From: JAUIAI01 sp050633665
GTDB lineage: Bacteria > Pseudomonadota > Gammaproteobacteria > Burkholderiales > Burkholderiaceae_E
Length of the DNA: 64,000 nucleotides
Assembly: GCA_050633665.1 (NCBI GenBank)
Contig: JBOEGY010000002.1
Location: forward strand, 372,001-436,000
Direction: 5' to 3'
The notes beneath the pieces are model-generated. The model worked only from the letters and a program-made list of their open reading frames with translations, did no database searches and had not been told where the DNA came from. A program made the position numbers and the translations under genes. This document shows positions 24,934 to 34,704 of this stretch, one piece after another. Every line of letters starts with the position of its first letter. Position 1 is the stretch's first letter.

Positions 24934-25371
24934 ATGTTCGCACAAATACTGATCGGCTCAATAATGATATCGATAAGCATCATCATTATGACGGCCAGTG
25001 TCTCGGTGGCAATACTTTGCCTGAGCAAAACCGGGCGATGGATCGTCACCGGACCCGCTTTCACACGCCTGACCAGCGCCCTGACCGCTGTAACACTCTG
25101 GTTACTGGCGGCAATCAGCCTTGTAGTCTGGGTATGGGCCGTGTTGTTTCTGTCGTTGGGCTTATTTGACAGCCTTGAGCCGTCTCTATATTTTTCTATC
25201 GTTGCACTGACGACGCTAGGCTTTGGCGACATCATCCTGCCCGAGAGTTGGCGGCTGCTATCAGGTTTTATTGCTGCCAACGGTTTAGTTCTGTTTGGGC
25301 TGAACACGGCCTTCCTGATAGAGGCAGTCATTCAGCTTAACGCTGCACGCAAGAGCAATACACCCCATTGA
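24934..25371 (+). CDS. Small potassium-channel-like membrane protein
   Basis: A 145-residue inner-membrane protein of the two-TM ion channel family (Ion_trans_2), preceded by an additional N-terminal helix. Hydrophobic segments lie at about 4-29, 50-75 and 112-135, with a short pore helix before the selectivity filter T93-T-L-G-F-G-D99. GFGD in place of GYGD is accepted in bacterial potassium channels. No cytoplasmic RCK/TrkA domain is present, so gating is unclear. It is the first gene of an operon with a lipoprotein hydrolase and gltS, and is divergent from the RND pump. Confidence 0.85.
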   Translation: MFAQILIGSIMISISIIIMTASVSVAILCLSKTGRWIVTGPAFTRLTSALTAVTLWLLAAISLVVWVWAVLFLSLGLFDSLEPSLYFSIVALTTLGFGDIILPESWRLLSGFIAANGLVLFGLNTAFLIEAVIQLNAARKSNTPH

Positions 25372-25412
25372 ACAATTGCGCAGATCCGAATCCGCGCCTT
25401 GCTCAACAACCC

Positions 25413-26678
25413 ATGAAGCGATTCATCCATTTTCTGATTCTCAGCTGTATCACCGGCGCTTTGAGCGCATGTTCGAGTTTCGCTTATCCTGAGCGTGATG
25501 ACGACCAGAACGCTTGCAAACCAGGCGAACCGACGAATCCACGCGAGCGTGACCTGGTATTGCCATCCCCATCGCTGGTTGACATTCATCTCACCAGCAG
25601 TGGTGAACTGGTAGATCGTTGCCTCTGGACCAATGCGCTATTGCAGATAAGCAATGGCGACCTGCCGGATGAACGCTCCAAGATTGTGCTTCTGCACATA
25701 CATGGCTGGAAAGAAAACGCTAATCCGGAGAACGCCGAGCGCGATGCCTTTCGCAAAATTCTCGAAGGGATAGAAGCAGGCGAACAAGCGTCGGGCAGCA
25801 ACCGGCAAGTGGTCGGCGTTTTTGTTGCATGGCCCGCCGCCACCTATGCCATTGCGGCGCTGAATAACCTCACCTTCCTGTCACGGCTGGATGTCGCCGA
25901 CCGCATCAGTCAGTCAGCAGTGGTGGCCAAACTGATTGGCTCTATCGACAACATCCTGAATCATCGAGAACAAGAAGGCAAAGACGACGTCTTCATTCTT
26001 CTCGGCTACAGCCTGGGCGGCCGGATACTGTTTAATGCGACCGCCCAGGCCACGCTATACAACGCGCAGCAAGCCTATCCGGTCAAAGGCTCCAACACCT
26101 ACCAGCGAATAGACGGACCAGGAGATATCATTATTTTGCTGAATCCTGCCATCTCGGCAAGCAACTATTCTGCACTTGATTCCATCCGCCGTAATAGCGA
26201 AAAGTTTCCGCCAGACCAGCAACCGGTAATGCTGACGATTGCCAGTGAAACTGATCTGGTCAACCAGTACGCGTACCCGGTCAGCCGGTGGATCACCTTC
26301 AATTGGGCCCGAGAGCAACGCACGGCTATCGGCGCCTACCCGCCTTTTGCAACCCATCGGCTGCAGATTCGTGAAGAGCCGCCAGCGACGAAAACCCATG
26401 AACATGCCTGGTTTGACAGTTTTTGTACAGGACAGGTTTGCCTGACCCGCCAGCCTGCGTCCGATGCCTCACTCTGGCGCGACCGCGACAAAAACCCCAC
26501 CCGCCCCTTTCAACCGTCCAATCCGTTTATTGTCGCCCACACCAGTTCAGACGTTATTGACGGCCACAGCGACGTTTGGTCAAGCGATGTCTTCGATCAA
26601 TGGTTGAGTGGTTTCATGCTGCAACTACTGGACCAACGCAAGCAACTTCGGGATGCAGATAAACGGGCCCGGCAATGA
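25413..26678 (+). CDS. Lipoprotein alpha/beta-hydrolase
   Basis: A 421-residue exported protein from ATG 25413. The first 20 residues are a signal with lipobox LSAC, Cys20. An alpha/beta-hydrolase core follows: the strand-turn IVLLHIHGWKENA (oxyanion region), a long helix, then the nucleophile elbow G-Y-S200-L-G-G. Candidate Asp and His acids lie further on (for example SETDLVNQY near 285 and THEHAW near 330), but I cannot assign the triad. The substrate is unknown; related proteins include serine esterases. It lies 41 bp after the channel gene and overlaps gltS by ATGA, so it is co-translated with a transporter. Confidence 0.8.
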   Translation: MKRFIHFLILSCITGALSACSSFAYPERDDDQNACKPGEPTNPRERDLVLPSPSLVDIHLTSSGELVDRCLWTNALLQISNGDLPDERSKIVLLHIHGWKENANPENAERDAFRKILEGIEAGEQASGSNRQVVGVFVAWPAATYAIAALNNLTFLSRLDVADRISQSAVVAKLIGSIDNILNHREQEGKDDVFILLGYSLGGRILFNATAQATLYNAQQAYPVKGSNTYQRIDGPGDIIILLNPAISASNYSALDSIRRNSEKFPPDQQPVMLTIASETDLVNQYAYPVSRWITFNWAREQRTAIGAYPPFATHRLQIREEPPATKTHEHAWFDSFCTGQVCLTRQPASDASLWRDRDKNPTRPFQPSNPFIVAHTSSDVIDGHSDVWSSDVFDQWLSGFMLQLLDQRKQLRDADKRARQ

Positions 26679-27871
26679 CAACCATCGACAGTTTCCTCGC
26701 CTACACAATCGGCATTCTGGTCTTTCTGGTGGGGAGCCGCCTCAACCGGAAATTCAGCGCGCTGCGTGAATTCAACATCCCTGAGCCGGTTACTGGCGGT
26801 TTGTTGGCCGCGCTTTTTTTGTACGGCTATTACGCCTTGACCGGAGTCGAGATTCAGTTTGACCTGGCAACAAGAGATCTGCTGCTGGTCTACTTCTTCA
26901 CCGCTATTGGCCTGAATGCACGCCTTTCCGATCTGATTTCAGGCGGGCGCCCGCTGTTGATCCTGTTGGGTTTGACCTTGGTCTTTATTGCCATTCAAAC
27001 GACGGTCGGGATGGCCGCCTCGATGACACTGGGCCTGCCAAGCGCGATGGGTGTTCTGGTTGGCTCCGCTTCGCTGATTGGCGGACACGGAACGGCCATT
27101 GCCTGGGCGCCAGAGATCGCTGCAAACAATGGCGTTCCGAATGCCCTTGAAATTGGCGTGGCGGCCGCGACCCTCGGACTGGTTGTCGCGAGTCTCCTTG
27201 GCGGGCCGATTGCTAAATTCCTGATCGGCCGACACAGTTTGTCTGGCGATGCCGGGGTCGATCGCGTGGTTGGCATCGGGTATGAGGAACAAGACAACAG
27301 CCAGATTAGTCATCTGAATGTCATGTCGGCAATACTTGCCCTGCACGTAGCGATTATCCTGGGGTTCATTCTTAACACGACACTATTGAAAGCCGGCTTC
27401 AAACTGCCGCTTTTTGTTTCTTGCTTATTGGTCGCGATTTTCCTGTCGAATACGGTCCCGAAACTACTACCCCATCTTGTGTGGCCTGCCCGCACCAAAG
27501 CCTTGGCGATAATTTCTGACTTTTCATTGGGGTTGTTTCTTGCGATGTCACTGATGAGCATGCAACTGTGGACAATCGCTGGACTAGCGGGCCCGCTAAT
27601 CATCATTCTTGGATTGCAGACGGTTACCGCGGTGATATTTATTCTCTTTGTGCTGTTTCCACTGATGGGTCGGAACTACCAGGCAGCAGTACTGAGTGCA
27701 GGCTTTGGCGGATTTGCACTGGGCGCAACACCCACTGCGATTGCCAACATGACAGCAGTTACCAAAGCCAATGGGCCTGCGCCGACCGCATTCATCATTC
27801 TGCCTCTGGTGTCGGCATTCTTCGTAGACCTGACCAATGCCGTCATTATCAAAGTGGCTCTGTCCTTCTAA
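26675..27871 (+). CDS. gltS: Sodium/glutamate symporter
   Basis: A 398-residue inner-membrane carrier of the GltS family (sodium-coupled glutamate uptake). About ten hydrophobic segments form two inverted halves. The family re-entrant loops are visible: GSASLIGGHGTAIAWAPEIA (about 128-147) and, in the second half, AGFGGFALGATPTAIANM. The N-terminus (residues 1-40) has the NxKxxxLRxFxIPEPVTGG pattern of GltS. It overlaps the hydrolase gene at ATGA. Its stop lies two bases from the stop of the convergent isomerase gene. Confidence 0.95.
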   Translation: MTTIDSFLAYTIGILVFLVGSRLNRKFSALREFNIPEPVTGGLLAALFLYGYYALTGVEIQFDLATRDLLLVYFFTAIGLNARLSDLISGGRPLLILLGLTLVFIAIQTTVGMAASMTLGLPSAMGVLVGSASLIGGHGTAIAWAPEIAANNGVPNALEIGVAAATLGLVVASLLGGPIAKFLIGRHSLSGDAGVDRVVGIGYEEQDNSQISHLNVMSAILALHVAIILGFILNTTLLKAGFKLPLFVSCLLVAIFLSNTVPKLLPHLVWPARTKALAIISDFSLGLFLAMSLMSMQLWTIAGLAGPLIIILGLQTVTAVIFILFVLFPLMGRNYQAAVLSAGFGGFALGATPTAIANMTAVTKANGPAPTAFIILPLVSAFFVDLTNAVIIKVALSF

Positions 27872-27873
27872 GG

Positions 27874-30291
27874 CTAGCGATTCTCCAGGCGGTTGTAATC
27901 CAGAATACCGGCCTGCAACGGCTGATTGCGCGCGAACTGCGAGTGCAAAAAATCGCTATGCGCCCAGAAATCAGCAGCAGTGCGCCGAACCGCAAACCGA
28001 TCAGCCAATCTCGAATAGTCGGTCTCAGTCGCGATCGTCTTCACCGACGCGACGAATTGCCCCAGTTCTACGGCATTCAGCCTGTAAAACGCGTTCGGAT
28101 AAGATCCCAGTAACCCTGTGACAACCGTTAAAGTGTCCTCGTCAGGCACACGGCGATCACTCTCACCGAACAGATACGCCACATTCGTCAAAGCAGTATT
28201 TCGAATAAGCGTCACGGTCTGGCTCTGAGTGCCGTCGACAATCGTCAGATAGGAAACTTCCGGCAGGAAACTCACCGCCCGGCCTTTTACCGCTGCCAGT
28301 TCGGCAAGCTGTTCAAGCACGCCAGACGACATACCGGCCGCAGCCTTCAGGTCATACGACCGATTCAACACTGGCGCGAGTCGGTTGGTCAGTTTTGCAA
28401 ACAGCTCCTGTTTGGGGTTGCTACTCGCATATTCAACAGCACTGGGAACGTTAAAATGATCCCGGTCGAACCTGATGAAATCTTCTACTTCGAGCTCTGC
28501 GTTGCGATACCAGTGATCTCGCTCCTTGACCCGCTCTTCAATCGGCAGGAAAGACAAAAATGAAAACTCACCATCCATGCGCAAGAAATCCATGTAGAGC
28601 CGCGAATTGACATTGTGTCCCAGGTTGCCGTAAACGTCATAGCCGGCTACCAGCAGATAGTGGATCTTCTCCAGTAGAGTGTAGTCAATTACCCAGGCCG
28701 ATTTTGGCGCCGACCCGATCAGACCTTTAGCCACTGTCGCACTGTCAAGATGCCTGAATACTGTCAACGCCGCGTTTGAATTGCTGCCGTAACCATCCCA
28801 GATCAGATCCAGCGAAATTTGAGCCTCATTGCCAAACTCTTGCTTGAGAAACGCCTCATTGGATTGGACCCGTTGTTTCTCGAGCGCCGCATATTCGGTC
28901 CAGACACTCAACGGAGACGCATTACTTCCGGCCTCGATCGGCAAACGGAGCAGATCGCTGGAAGCGCCAATTAACTTCGACCCCTTTTGCACGGACGGGT
29001 GATCCGGGTCGATGAAGAAAACCCAGAACCGGTCATTAATGACATTTACGGCAACCTGTCCGCGACAGACCGGTCCTTTGATGAAACTCATGATCGAAAA
29101 CTCGGCCTCGTCCAGCAGGAAGCGGTAGCGGGAATCGACTGGAATGTCTTTGAATGCCTCAAACGGATTCGCCGCAACCCGAGTTTCATAGGAAGGCAGT
29201 TCGCTCACGACGGCCTCATTGTCTACAAACAGTGTCTGCCACCGGGCCATTCGAGCAGGATTAAGAGCATATGGCATATGGGTCTTGGCGACGATCGTGG
29301 CTTGCTCGCGCCATAAACGATAGTAAAAGCGCTTTTGACCTGGATGGTCGTACGGGCGGCGGGTCGATATGAGTTTGATTGGCTGCCCAGGCGGCGTGGA
29401 GGATCTCACCAGCCGGAAGTACTCACCTGGCGCTACGTTCTCGGGCTCACCGAAATACAAATGTGCCAGAAACAGATGCTCGTAGAGGTAACGACTCATC
29501 AACTGGGATTTCAATGCAGGCCGATTGAGGAACCCCTCCCAGGTAGTAATTTTCTCAAGCACAGCGGCATGCAATCCGGCTCGCTCCGTGACTTTGGCTC
29601 CGGCGCTTATCCAGTCACTTAACGTACGGTACTCGGCTTCCGCAATAGCAGGTAGTCCGTAGGGCATGCCTCTATGGGGATGTTTACTGGCGAATGAGTC
29701 AAACTGATCAAGTCGTGAGCAGGCGTTGCCACCGTCAGTACCGACCACGATGTCATCCGGCAGCAACGAAGACGGATCCACCGGATTGGCCCGTTTAAGC
29801 TCAAGCATCTTGTGCAGCAGACTGGCCTGCCGGTTGCTGTCTGGCAATTGACGGCGCTCGTTCAGTACGGGGAAGAAGCCCCGTTGCCGCCAACTCTGTG
29901 TCGAAGAAGCGTCAACGAACAAGCGTGACGGATCTGCTGCCAATAATCTGGTGGCGTCGTAGACCGTCTCCTTGGAAGCCCCGCGATCCACGCCCTCGAA
30001 TGAGCCGAGTTGGAGTTGACACGGCGCGTCGTAGCAGGCGTGGCAGGCGACACATCGTTTGTCAAGAATGAGTTTGGCGTCCCGGTGATACTCGGGCGTG
30101 GCACTATTGTTTTGTACCTGACGGTCGCGCACCGTGGCAGCGCCATATCGTTCATCCAGTGCATGCTGAGCGACAAACGCGCAAGCACCGACAAAAACGA
30201 CCAAAACCAGCAACAGCAGGAGGGAACGCACTCGACTCCATGATCGACCGAGAATTCGAACACGCATCGAATCGGCTTCTGAGCGAACCAT
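27874..30291 (-). CDS. cti: Fatty acid cis/trans isomerase (haem protein)
   Basis: An 805-residue member of the CTI family, which converts cis- to trans-unsaturated fatty acids in membrane phospholipids in response to solvents or heat. An N-terminal hydrophobic segment (about 22-41) would export or anchor it in the periplasm. The c-type haem site C80-x-x-C83-H84 is followed by a conserved block with further Cys (CHACYDAPC) and the motif SSTQSWRQRGFFPVLNE. The ATG at 30291 follows AAGGGA at good spacing. Length matches the family. It is a single gene; the promoter must lie in 30292-30411. Confidence 0.93.
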   Translation of the reverse strand: MVRSEADSMRVRILGRSWSRVRSLLLLLVLVVFVGACAFVAQHALDERYGAATVRDRQVQNNSATPEYHRDAKLILDKRCVACHACYDAPCQLQLGSFEGVDRGASKETVYDATRLLAADPSRLFVDASSTQSWRQRGFFPVLNERRQLPDSNRQASLLHKMLELKRANPVDPSSLLPDDIVVGTDGGNACSRLDQFDSFASKHPHRGMPYGLPAIAEAEYRTLSDWISAGAKVTERAGLHAAVLEKITTWEGFLNRPALKSQLMSRYLYEHLFLAHLYFGEPENVAPGEYFRLVRSSTPPGQPIKLISTRRPYDHPGQKRFYYRLWREQATIVAKTHMPYALNPARMARWQTLFVDNEAVVSELPSYETRVAANPFEAFKDIPVDSRYRFLLDEAEFSIMSFIKGPVCRGQVAVNVINDRFWVFFIDPDHPSVQKGSKLIGASSDLLRLPIEAGSNASPLSVWTEYAALEKQRVQSNEAFLKQEFGNEAQISLDLIWDGYGSNSNAALTVFRHLDSATVAKGLIGSAPKSAWVIDYTLLEKIHYLLVAGYDVYGNLGHNVNSRLYMDFLRMDGEFSFLSFLPIEERVKERDHWYRNAELEVEDFIRFDRDHFNVPSAVEYASSNPKQELFAKLTNRLAPVLNRSYDLKAAAGMSSGVLEQLAELAAVKGRAVSFLPEVSYLTIVDGTQSQTVTLIRNTALTNVAYLFGESDRRVPDEDTLTVVTGLLGSYPNAFYRLNAVELGQFVASVKTIATETDYSRLADRFAVRRTAADFWAHSDFLHSQFARNQPLQAGILDYNRLENR

Positions 30292-30325
30292 ATCTTTCCC
30301 TTACAAATTAGGACGACTCAGAGTA

Positions 30326-30345
30326 TAAAACGTCCGGGTTCGGAC
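30326..30345 (-). terminator. Possible weak intrinsic terminator after the sugar operon
   Basis: On the minus strand GTCCG-AACC-CGGAC forms a short hairpin followed by GTTTTA, about 65 bases after the oxidoreductase stop. The stem is only 5 bp, so it may be weak. It also sits in the promoter region of the isomerase gene. Confidence 0.35.
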
Positions 30346-30411
30346 TCCACCAAGGTAGTGTCCGGAGCACGCCTAGCGCCAACGCCGTGCCCGACGCTGG
30401 CTCAGTCAGTG

Positions 30412-31656
30412 TCAGGCGCCTGTTCGGGCCACCACCGGTACATAGTCAATCAGATCATCAAACGGATAACTAACCGTCTGACCAATCTCGGCTGATCGGT
30501 ACAACGCCATGAGTATCTCGACCACGGCCACGCCATCTTCAAACGTTTCGAGCGGCGTAGTCCGTTTTCGGAAACAATCCACCATGTGACGGTTCTCATC
30601 GGTATATCCGTAGACATCTTCTTCGTTCTCCAGGACTGGCATCAGCCCTTGCTCGGCGTTTTGCTTCTCAACCAGGTCTTCGCCCTCGCCGCCGCTGACT
30701 TCCCGCGACATAAAAATCTTCAGACCGGTCCCAAGCGAACTGAACTCCATGGCATATTCCGGGCCAAGCAACTCAAGCTGAATTCTCAGACCGGCGCCGA
30801 CATATGCCCAGGATGTGGTTGCCTCGATAATCAATTCATTGCCGTCGGCATCCTCCAGTGTCACCAGGCCACGGGCGAAGTCCTCAGAGGGCCGCTTACG
30901 ATAGTCAACCTCGTTGCCAAACCGTTGTTTCAACTGATCGGCATAGTGCGGCCGCGTCCATTTCAGGTTGGCTACCGTGCCGCTGACAGACTTGACGCGC
31001 AGAGCGTCACGGCGGGCACCGGGTTCATTCAGCAGATGACGAGCGACTTCAATGCTGTGGCACATCATGTCCGACAAGACGCCGCCGCCTTGCTTGTCTC
31101 CTTGCCAAAACCACGGCGCGTGAGGGCCTGAATGTTCCTCGGCAGCACGGGCGAGATACGGCCGGCCTGTCGTCGACGCGGCCCGCCGCCAGATAATCTC
31201 TTTGCCGCGGGAAACCGGCGTCGCGAACACCTGGTTTTCAAGATAGCCGTGATTCAGACCGGCATCTGTCGCCAGATGCAGCATTTCCCGCGCATCACGG
31301 ATGGAAGTCGCCAGCGGTTTCTCACAGGCAACCGCAAACACCTTGGAACGGCCTGCCTTCACCTCGGCGTGGATCGTCTGCATCACCTGCAAACGAGTGT
31401 AGTTAGGGGACAAAATCCAGATGGCATCTATATTGCCGGCCTGGCATAAAGCTTCCAGCGAGTCGTAACCGACGCATTCACCGACTTCAAGGTCATGCGC
31501 CAGTTGGCAGATGCGTTTGCGATTGTCGGCGTCCCGGCTGTAGACACCGGTGACATCAACATGCCGGACGCCTTTGAGTGCACGCAGATGGAATTCTGCA
31601 ATAAACCCGGTCCCGACAAATCCGACCCTCAGCCGGCCGCTCGTTTCAGTCTTCAT
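30412..31656 (-). CDS. Gfo/Idh/MocA-family oxidoreductase
   Basis: A 414-residue NAD(P)-dependent oxidoreductase. The Rossmann start RVGFVGTGFIAEFHLRAL is at 8-25. The ACEKPLATSIRDA segment (about 108-120) carries the family E-K-P motif. The C-terminal alpha/beta domain follows, with ADQLKQRFG and a GGGVLSDMMCHSIEVAR stretch that includes the expected active-site His. The family oxidises sugars, inositols or their derivatives; the substrate cannot be read from sequence. It is the last gene of the importer operon, and overlaps the LacI gene at its start, so it probably acts on the imported compound. Confidence 0.93.
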   Translation of the reverse strand: MKTETSGRLRVGFVGTGFIAEFHLRALKGVRHVDVTGVYSRDADNRKRICQLAHDLEVGECVGYDSLEALCQAGNIDAIWILSPNYTRLQVMQTIHAEVKAGRSKVFAVACEKPLATSIRDAREMLHLATDAGLNHGYLENQVFATPVSRGKEIIWRRAASTTGRPYLARAAEEHSGPHAPWFWQGDKQGGGVLSDMMCHSIEVARHLLNEPGARRDALRVKSVSGTVANLKWTRPHYADQLKQRFGNEVDYRKRPSEDFARGLVTLEDADGNELIIEATTSWAYVGAGLRIQLELLGPEYAMEFSSLGTGLKIFMSREVSGGEGEDLVEKQNAEQGLMPVLENEEDVYGYTDENRHMVDCFRKRTTPLETFEDGVAVVEILMALYRSAEIGQTVSYPFDDLIDYVPVVARTGA

Positions 31657-32711
31657 CCGTTTTCCTCTGATAACTTAATCGATCCAGTTTGCGGCGCGGC
31701 AGTTGAGCCACGCACCATAAGCTGGGTTGGAATAATCGTAGGCGTCTGTCCTGCCTGGCGTTGTTTTCGTGGTCCGATCATGCGGTTCAGCAAAACACTC
31801 ATTGCCTGCATGCCGATTTCAACCCGAGGCTGATAGACAGTGGTTAATGGCGGAAAAAAAGCCTCGCTCATCAAAATATCGTCGAACCCGACCACTGAAA
31901 CATCAGCCGGTACATCCAGCCCGCGTTGACGCAGATAGCTGATAGCACCAAATGCCATCTCATCATTGGCCACAAACAAAGCTGTGGGCGGCTCAGTCAG
32001 TTCGAAGAGGCGCTGGCAGGCTGCGGTCCCGCTATCGAGCATGAAGTTCCCCGGTTGTTCATAGCCGGCAGGTATGGGCAAACCCGCAGCCTGCATTGCC
32101 TCACGAAAACCGTCGCGCCGGTCCAGACTCACCTGACGGCCAAGCGGACCACTGATGTGGGCGATTCTCTGATGTCCGAGTTCAAGCAGATGTTCAACCG
32201 CGCCAATCGCTGCGGCCCGGTTATCGACAATCACGTGCGGGACTGATTCATCTGCGATGCTTTCAAGTGCGACGACCACAGCGTTGTTATGCAGAGCGTC
32301 TGGCTGCACCTCTGCCGGGCGCCTGCCTGTCATCAGTAGCAAACCATCAGCATGGCCGTCACGGAGCATAGCGAAATACTCAGCCTCGACATTTGGGTCA
32401 TTGTCGGTATTACCCATCAAGACTGAATAACCCGCCTCGCGCGCCTTGCGTTGCACCCCCTTAACCACTTCCAGATAGAACGGGTTGGCAATATCGCTGA
32501 CGACAATCAACACAGTCATGGAGCGATTAGTCCGTAGATTGCGAGCACTGACATTCGGGCGAAAATTCATCGAGCGGGCGGCATCGCGGATCTTGTCGCG
32601 AGTGGCTTTGGCCACCAGGTCGCTATCGCTAAGCGCTCGTGACACCGTCGCCGATGAAACTCCGAGGTGCCGGGCAAGGTCTTTGATGCGGGGAGATCGG
32701 CTGTCACTCAT
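31653..32711 (-). CDS. LacI-family transcriptional repressor
   Basis: A 352-residue regulator with an N-terminal LacI helix-turn-helix (PRIKDLARHLGVSSATVSRAL, within 5-26) and hinge, then a periplasmic-binding-protein-like effector domain starting SMTVLIVVSDIANPFY. It lies inside the operon it most likely controls. A perfect palindrome of LacI type overlaps the operon promoter at 37299-37328, supporting autoregulation with a sugar or polyol as inducer. It overlaps the oxidoreductase gene downstream and the permease gene upstream by 4 bp each. Confidence 0.93.
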   Translation of the reverse strand: MSDSRSPRIKDLARHLGVSSATVSRALSDSDLVAKATRDKIRDAARSMNFRPNVSARNLRTNRSMTVLIVVSDIANPFYLEVVKGVQRKAREAGYSVLMGNTDNDPNVEAEYFAMLRDGHADGLLLMTGRRPAEVQPDALHNNAVVVALESIADESVPHVIVDNRAAAIGAVEHLLELGHQRIAHISGPLGRQVSLDRRDGFREAMQAAGLPIPAGYEQPGNFMLDSGTAACQRLFELTEPPTALFVANDEMAFGAISYLRQRGLDVPADVSVVGFDDILMSEAFFPPLTTVYQPRVEIGMQAMSVLLNRMIGPRKQRQAGQTPTIIPTQLMVRGSTAAPQTGSIKLSEENG

Positions 32712-33688
32712 GCTCGCAAACCCTTGTCGCGACCGTAGAACAGCATCAGCACCAGTAAAGTCACCCCGAAAACCATTTGTCGCCCCGATTCATCGATATT
32801 GAGGGTCGTCAGAATGCTCTGCAACACCGTCAGCAAAATTGCGCCCGCCATCGTACCGGTATAGCCGCCCCGCCCACCCGACAATGGCGTACCACCAAAG
32901 ACCACGGCAATGATTGACGGCAACATATATTGCTCACCAACATTGGAGAAAGACGAGCCGGAATAGCCCAACAGACAAACACCGGCAATTGCCGCAAAAA
33001 TACCGGATGCGACATAAAGGCTGAGCCGGATCCAGACAGTGGGCACCCCAGCGATCCGCGCAGAATGTTCATTCGACCCGATGGCATAAACCCGCTGACC
33101 ATAAATGGTCCGGTGCAGGACAAACGCAACCAGAAAGCCGATCATCACCCAAAGCCAGATCAGTCCCGGCAAGCCGAAAAGCAGCGGTTGCGTGACAAAC
33201 CCAGTCAATGCCGGCGCGGCATGACCCGATGGAATACCTTGACGTACAACGACCAGCAACCCTTGCAAGACGCCCAGCATACCGAGTGTCATGACCAACG
33301 GTGCAATGCGCAACAAGGTCACACCAATCCCGTTAAGCAGGCCGAAGAACCCACCAACGGCAATCGCAACCGGAATTGCTATCAGCAAGCCGGCATCCGA
33401 ACCATCCATCAGGTTACCGGCGACAATTGCGCTGATGGAAACAACCCCCCCGACCGACAGATCAATGCCTTCGCGCCCGCCAAGAATGACGAAATTTTGT
33501 CCGGCCGCGACGATCCCCAGCAAGGCCGCAACGATCAACAGGCGTTCAATCTGGGCCAGCGATGAAAAGCCGGGGGACAACCATTCGCCCAGTCCGAGCA
33601 AGCCCAGAATCAACGCCAGCCCGATCAGCAACGGCGCGAAGTGTCGAACCGGCTGTAACCGGGCGGCGATAGCGGGACTTGAAAGCAT
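32708..33688 (-). CDS. Sugar ABC transporter permease (RbsC-like), second
   Basis: A 326-residue inner-membrane permease of the ribose/xylose-type (BPD_transp_2) family. ATG 33688 is chosen, 5 bp after the preceding stop; a longer frame would overlap the other permease by 82 bp. About eight to ten hydrophobic segments are visible, with the family signatures GREGIDLSVGGVVSI and SRIAGVP-type loops, and the C-terminal VFGGTPLSGGRGGYTGT. It pairs with the adjacent permease to form the channel. Confidence 0.92.
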   Translation of the reverse strand: MLSSPAIAARLQPVRHFAPLLIGLALILGLLGLGEWLSPGFSSLAQIERLLIVAALLGIVAAGQNFVILGGREGIDLSVGGVVSISAIVAGNLMDGSDAGLLIAIPVAIAVGGFFGLLNGIGVTLLRIAPLVMTLGMLGVLQGLLVVVRQGIPSGHAAPALTGFVTQPLLFGLPGLIWLWVMIGFLVAFVLHRTIYGQRVYAIGSNEHSARIAGVPTVWIRLSLYVASGIFAAIAGVCLLGYSGSSFSNVGEQYMLPSIIAVVFGGTPLSGGRGGYTGTMAGAILLTVLQSILTTLNIDESGRQMVFGVTLLVLMLFYGRDKGLRA

Positions 33689-33693
33689 CGCTG

Positions 33694-34704
33694 CTACGCC
33701 CTCGCCCAACGGCTGACTATTACGCCCAGCATTAACGCCACCAGTATCGCCAGGCCTTGCGCGAAATTCTGCCACTGAGAAGGCGTGCCGGCGAAGTAGA
33801 CGAGCGAATTAATGAGCGCAAGACTCAGCGCTCCGAACACCGAACCGCTGACTGTCCCGAAGCCTCCGGACAAGGCGCTTCCGCCCAGCACCACCGCGGC
33901 GACACTGAGCAAAGTCATCTGACTACCCACCAGGGGATCACCACTGGCGGTATCGCCGGTAATGCAGACAGCCGCGAGTGCGGCGAAAACGCCGCACAAG
34001 ACATATCCGCGCAGTCTGATGCCGGGCACAGATAAACCACTTTGATAGGCTGAACTCTGGTTGTCACCCACCGCGAGCAGTTGAACAACCAAACGGGTTC
34101 TGGAAAGCAGCATGATCAATACCACCAGGGCGATCAACATCCACAAGACAAACGGCAGGCCCAGCAGTGTGCCGCCGTAAGTACGCCAGAATACTTGCGG
34201 TGCTGGCGTCCCTGCGACCGGCAATATCAGCAAGGCTAAGCCAGAGAAAAAAATGCCGGTGGCAAAAGTCGCGACAATCGCCTGCAGGCGCAAATACGCA
34301 ACCACCCAGCCATTAATGATTCCGCACAGACCACCAATCAGGACACCCACCAAAATCGCCGCCAGCACCGCAACGGGTTCTCCGCCCCAGACCTGCATCA
34401 AAGAGATGACTGTGACGTTGACGAGCGAAACAATCGCTCCGACAGATAAATCAATATCGCCGCTGTACACCGGGTAAGTCTGAGCGATCGAAAGCAGCAT
34501 CAGGGCAAGATAAGTACTGACCAGACCGGTCAATCCTCTGAAGCTGACCGAGTTTGCCGAAAACACACCGTTTGCCATCAGCAACAGCAGCATGATCAGC
34601 AGCGCGGGCAGGAACGGATAGCGCTGAATCAGACGCCGGGCCGGATTTGTCGCCATTCCAGCAGCCGGCCCGCTGTCGGCTGCGTTGTGAGCGGAACTGA
34701 TCAC
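33694..34704 (-). CDS. Sugar ABC transporter permease (RbsC-like), first
   Basis: A 336-residue permease of the same family as its neighbour, with hydrophobic segments throughout and signatures YSGDIDLSVGAIVSLVNV and VVLGGSALSGGFGTVSGS. Two different permeases imply a heterodimeric channel. Start at 34704 overlaps the ATPase gene stop by 4 bp (ATGA). The N-terminal 30 residues are hydrophilic and cytoplasmic. Confidence 0.92.
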   Translation of the reverse strand: MISSAHNAADSGPAAGMATNPARRLIQRYPFLPALLIMLLLLMANGVFSANSVSFRGLTGLVSTYLALMLLSIAQTYPVYSGDIDLSVGAIVSLVNVTVISLMQVWGGEPVAVLAAILVGVLIGGLCGIINGWVVAYLRLQAIVATFATGIFFSGLALLILPVAGTPAPQVFWRTYGGTLLGLPFVLWMLIALVVLIMLLSRTRLVVQLLAVGDNQSSAYQSGLSVPGIRLRGYVLCGVFAALAAVCITGDTASGDPLVGSQMTLLSVAAVVLGGSALSGGFGTVSGSVFGALSLALINSLVYFAGTPSQWQNFAQGLAILVALMLGVIVSRWARA

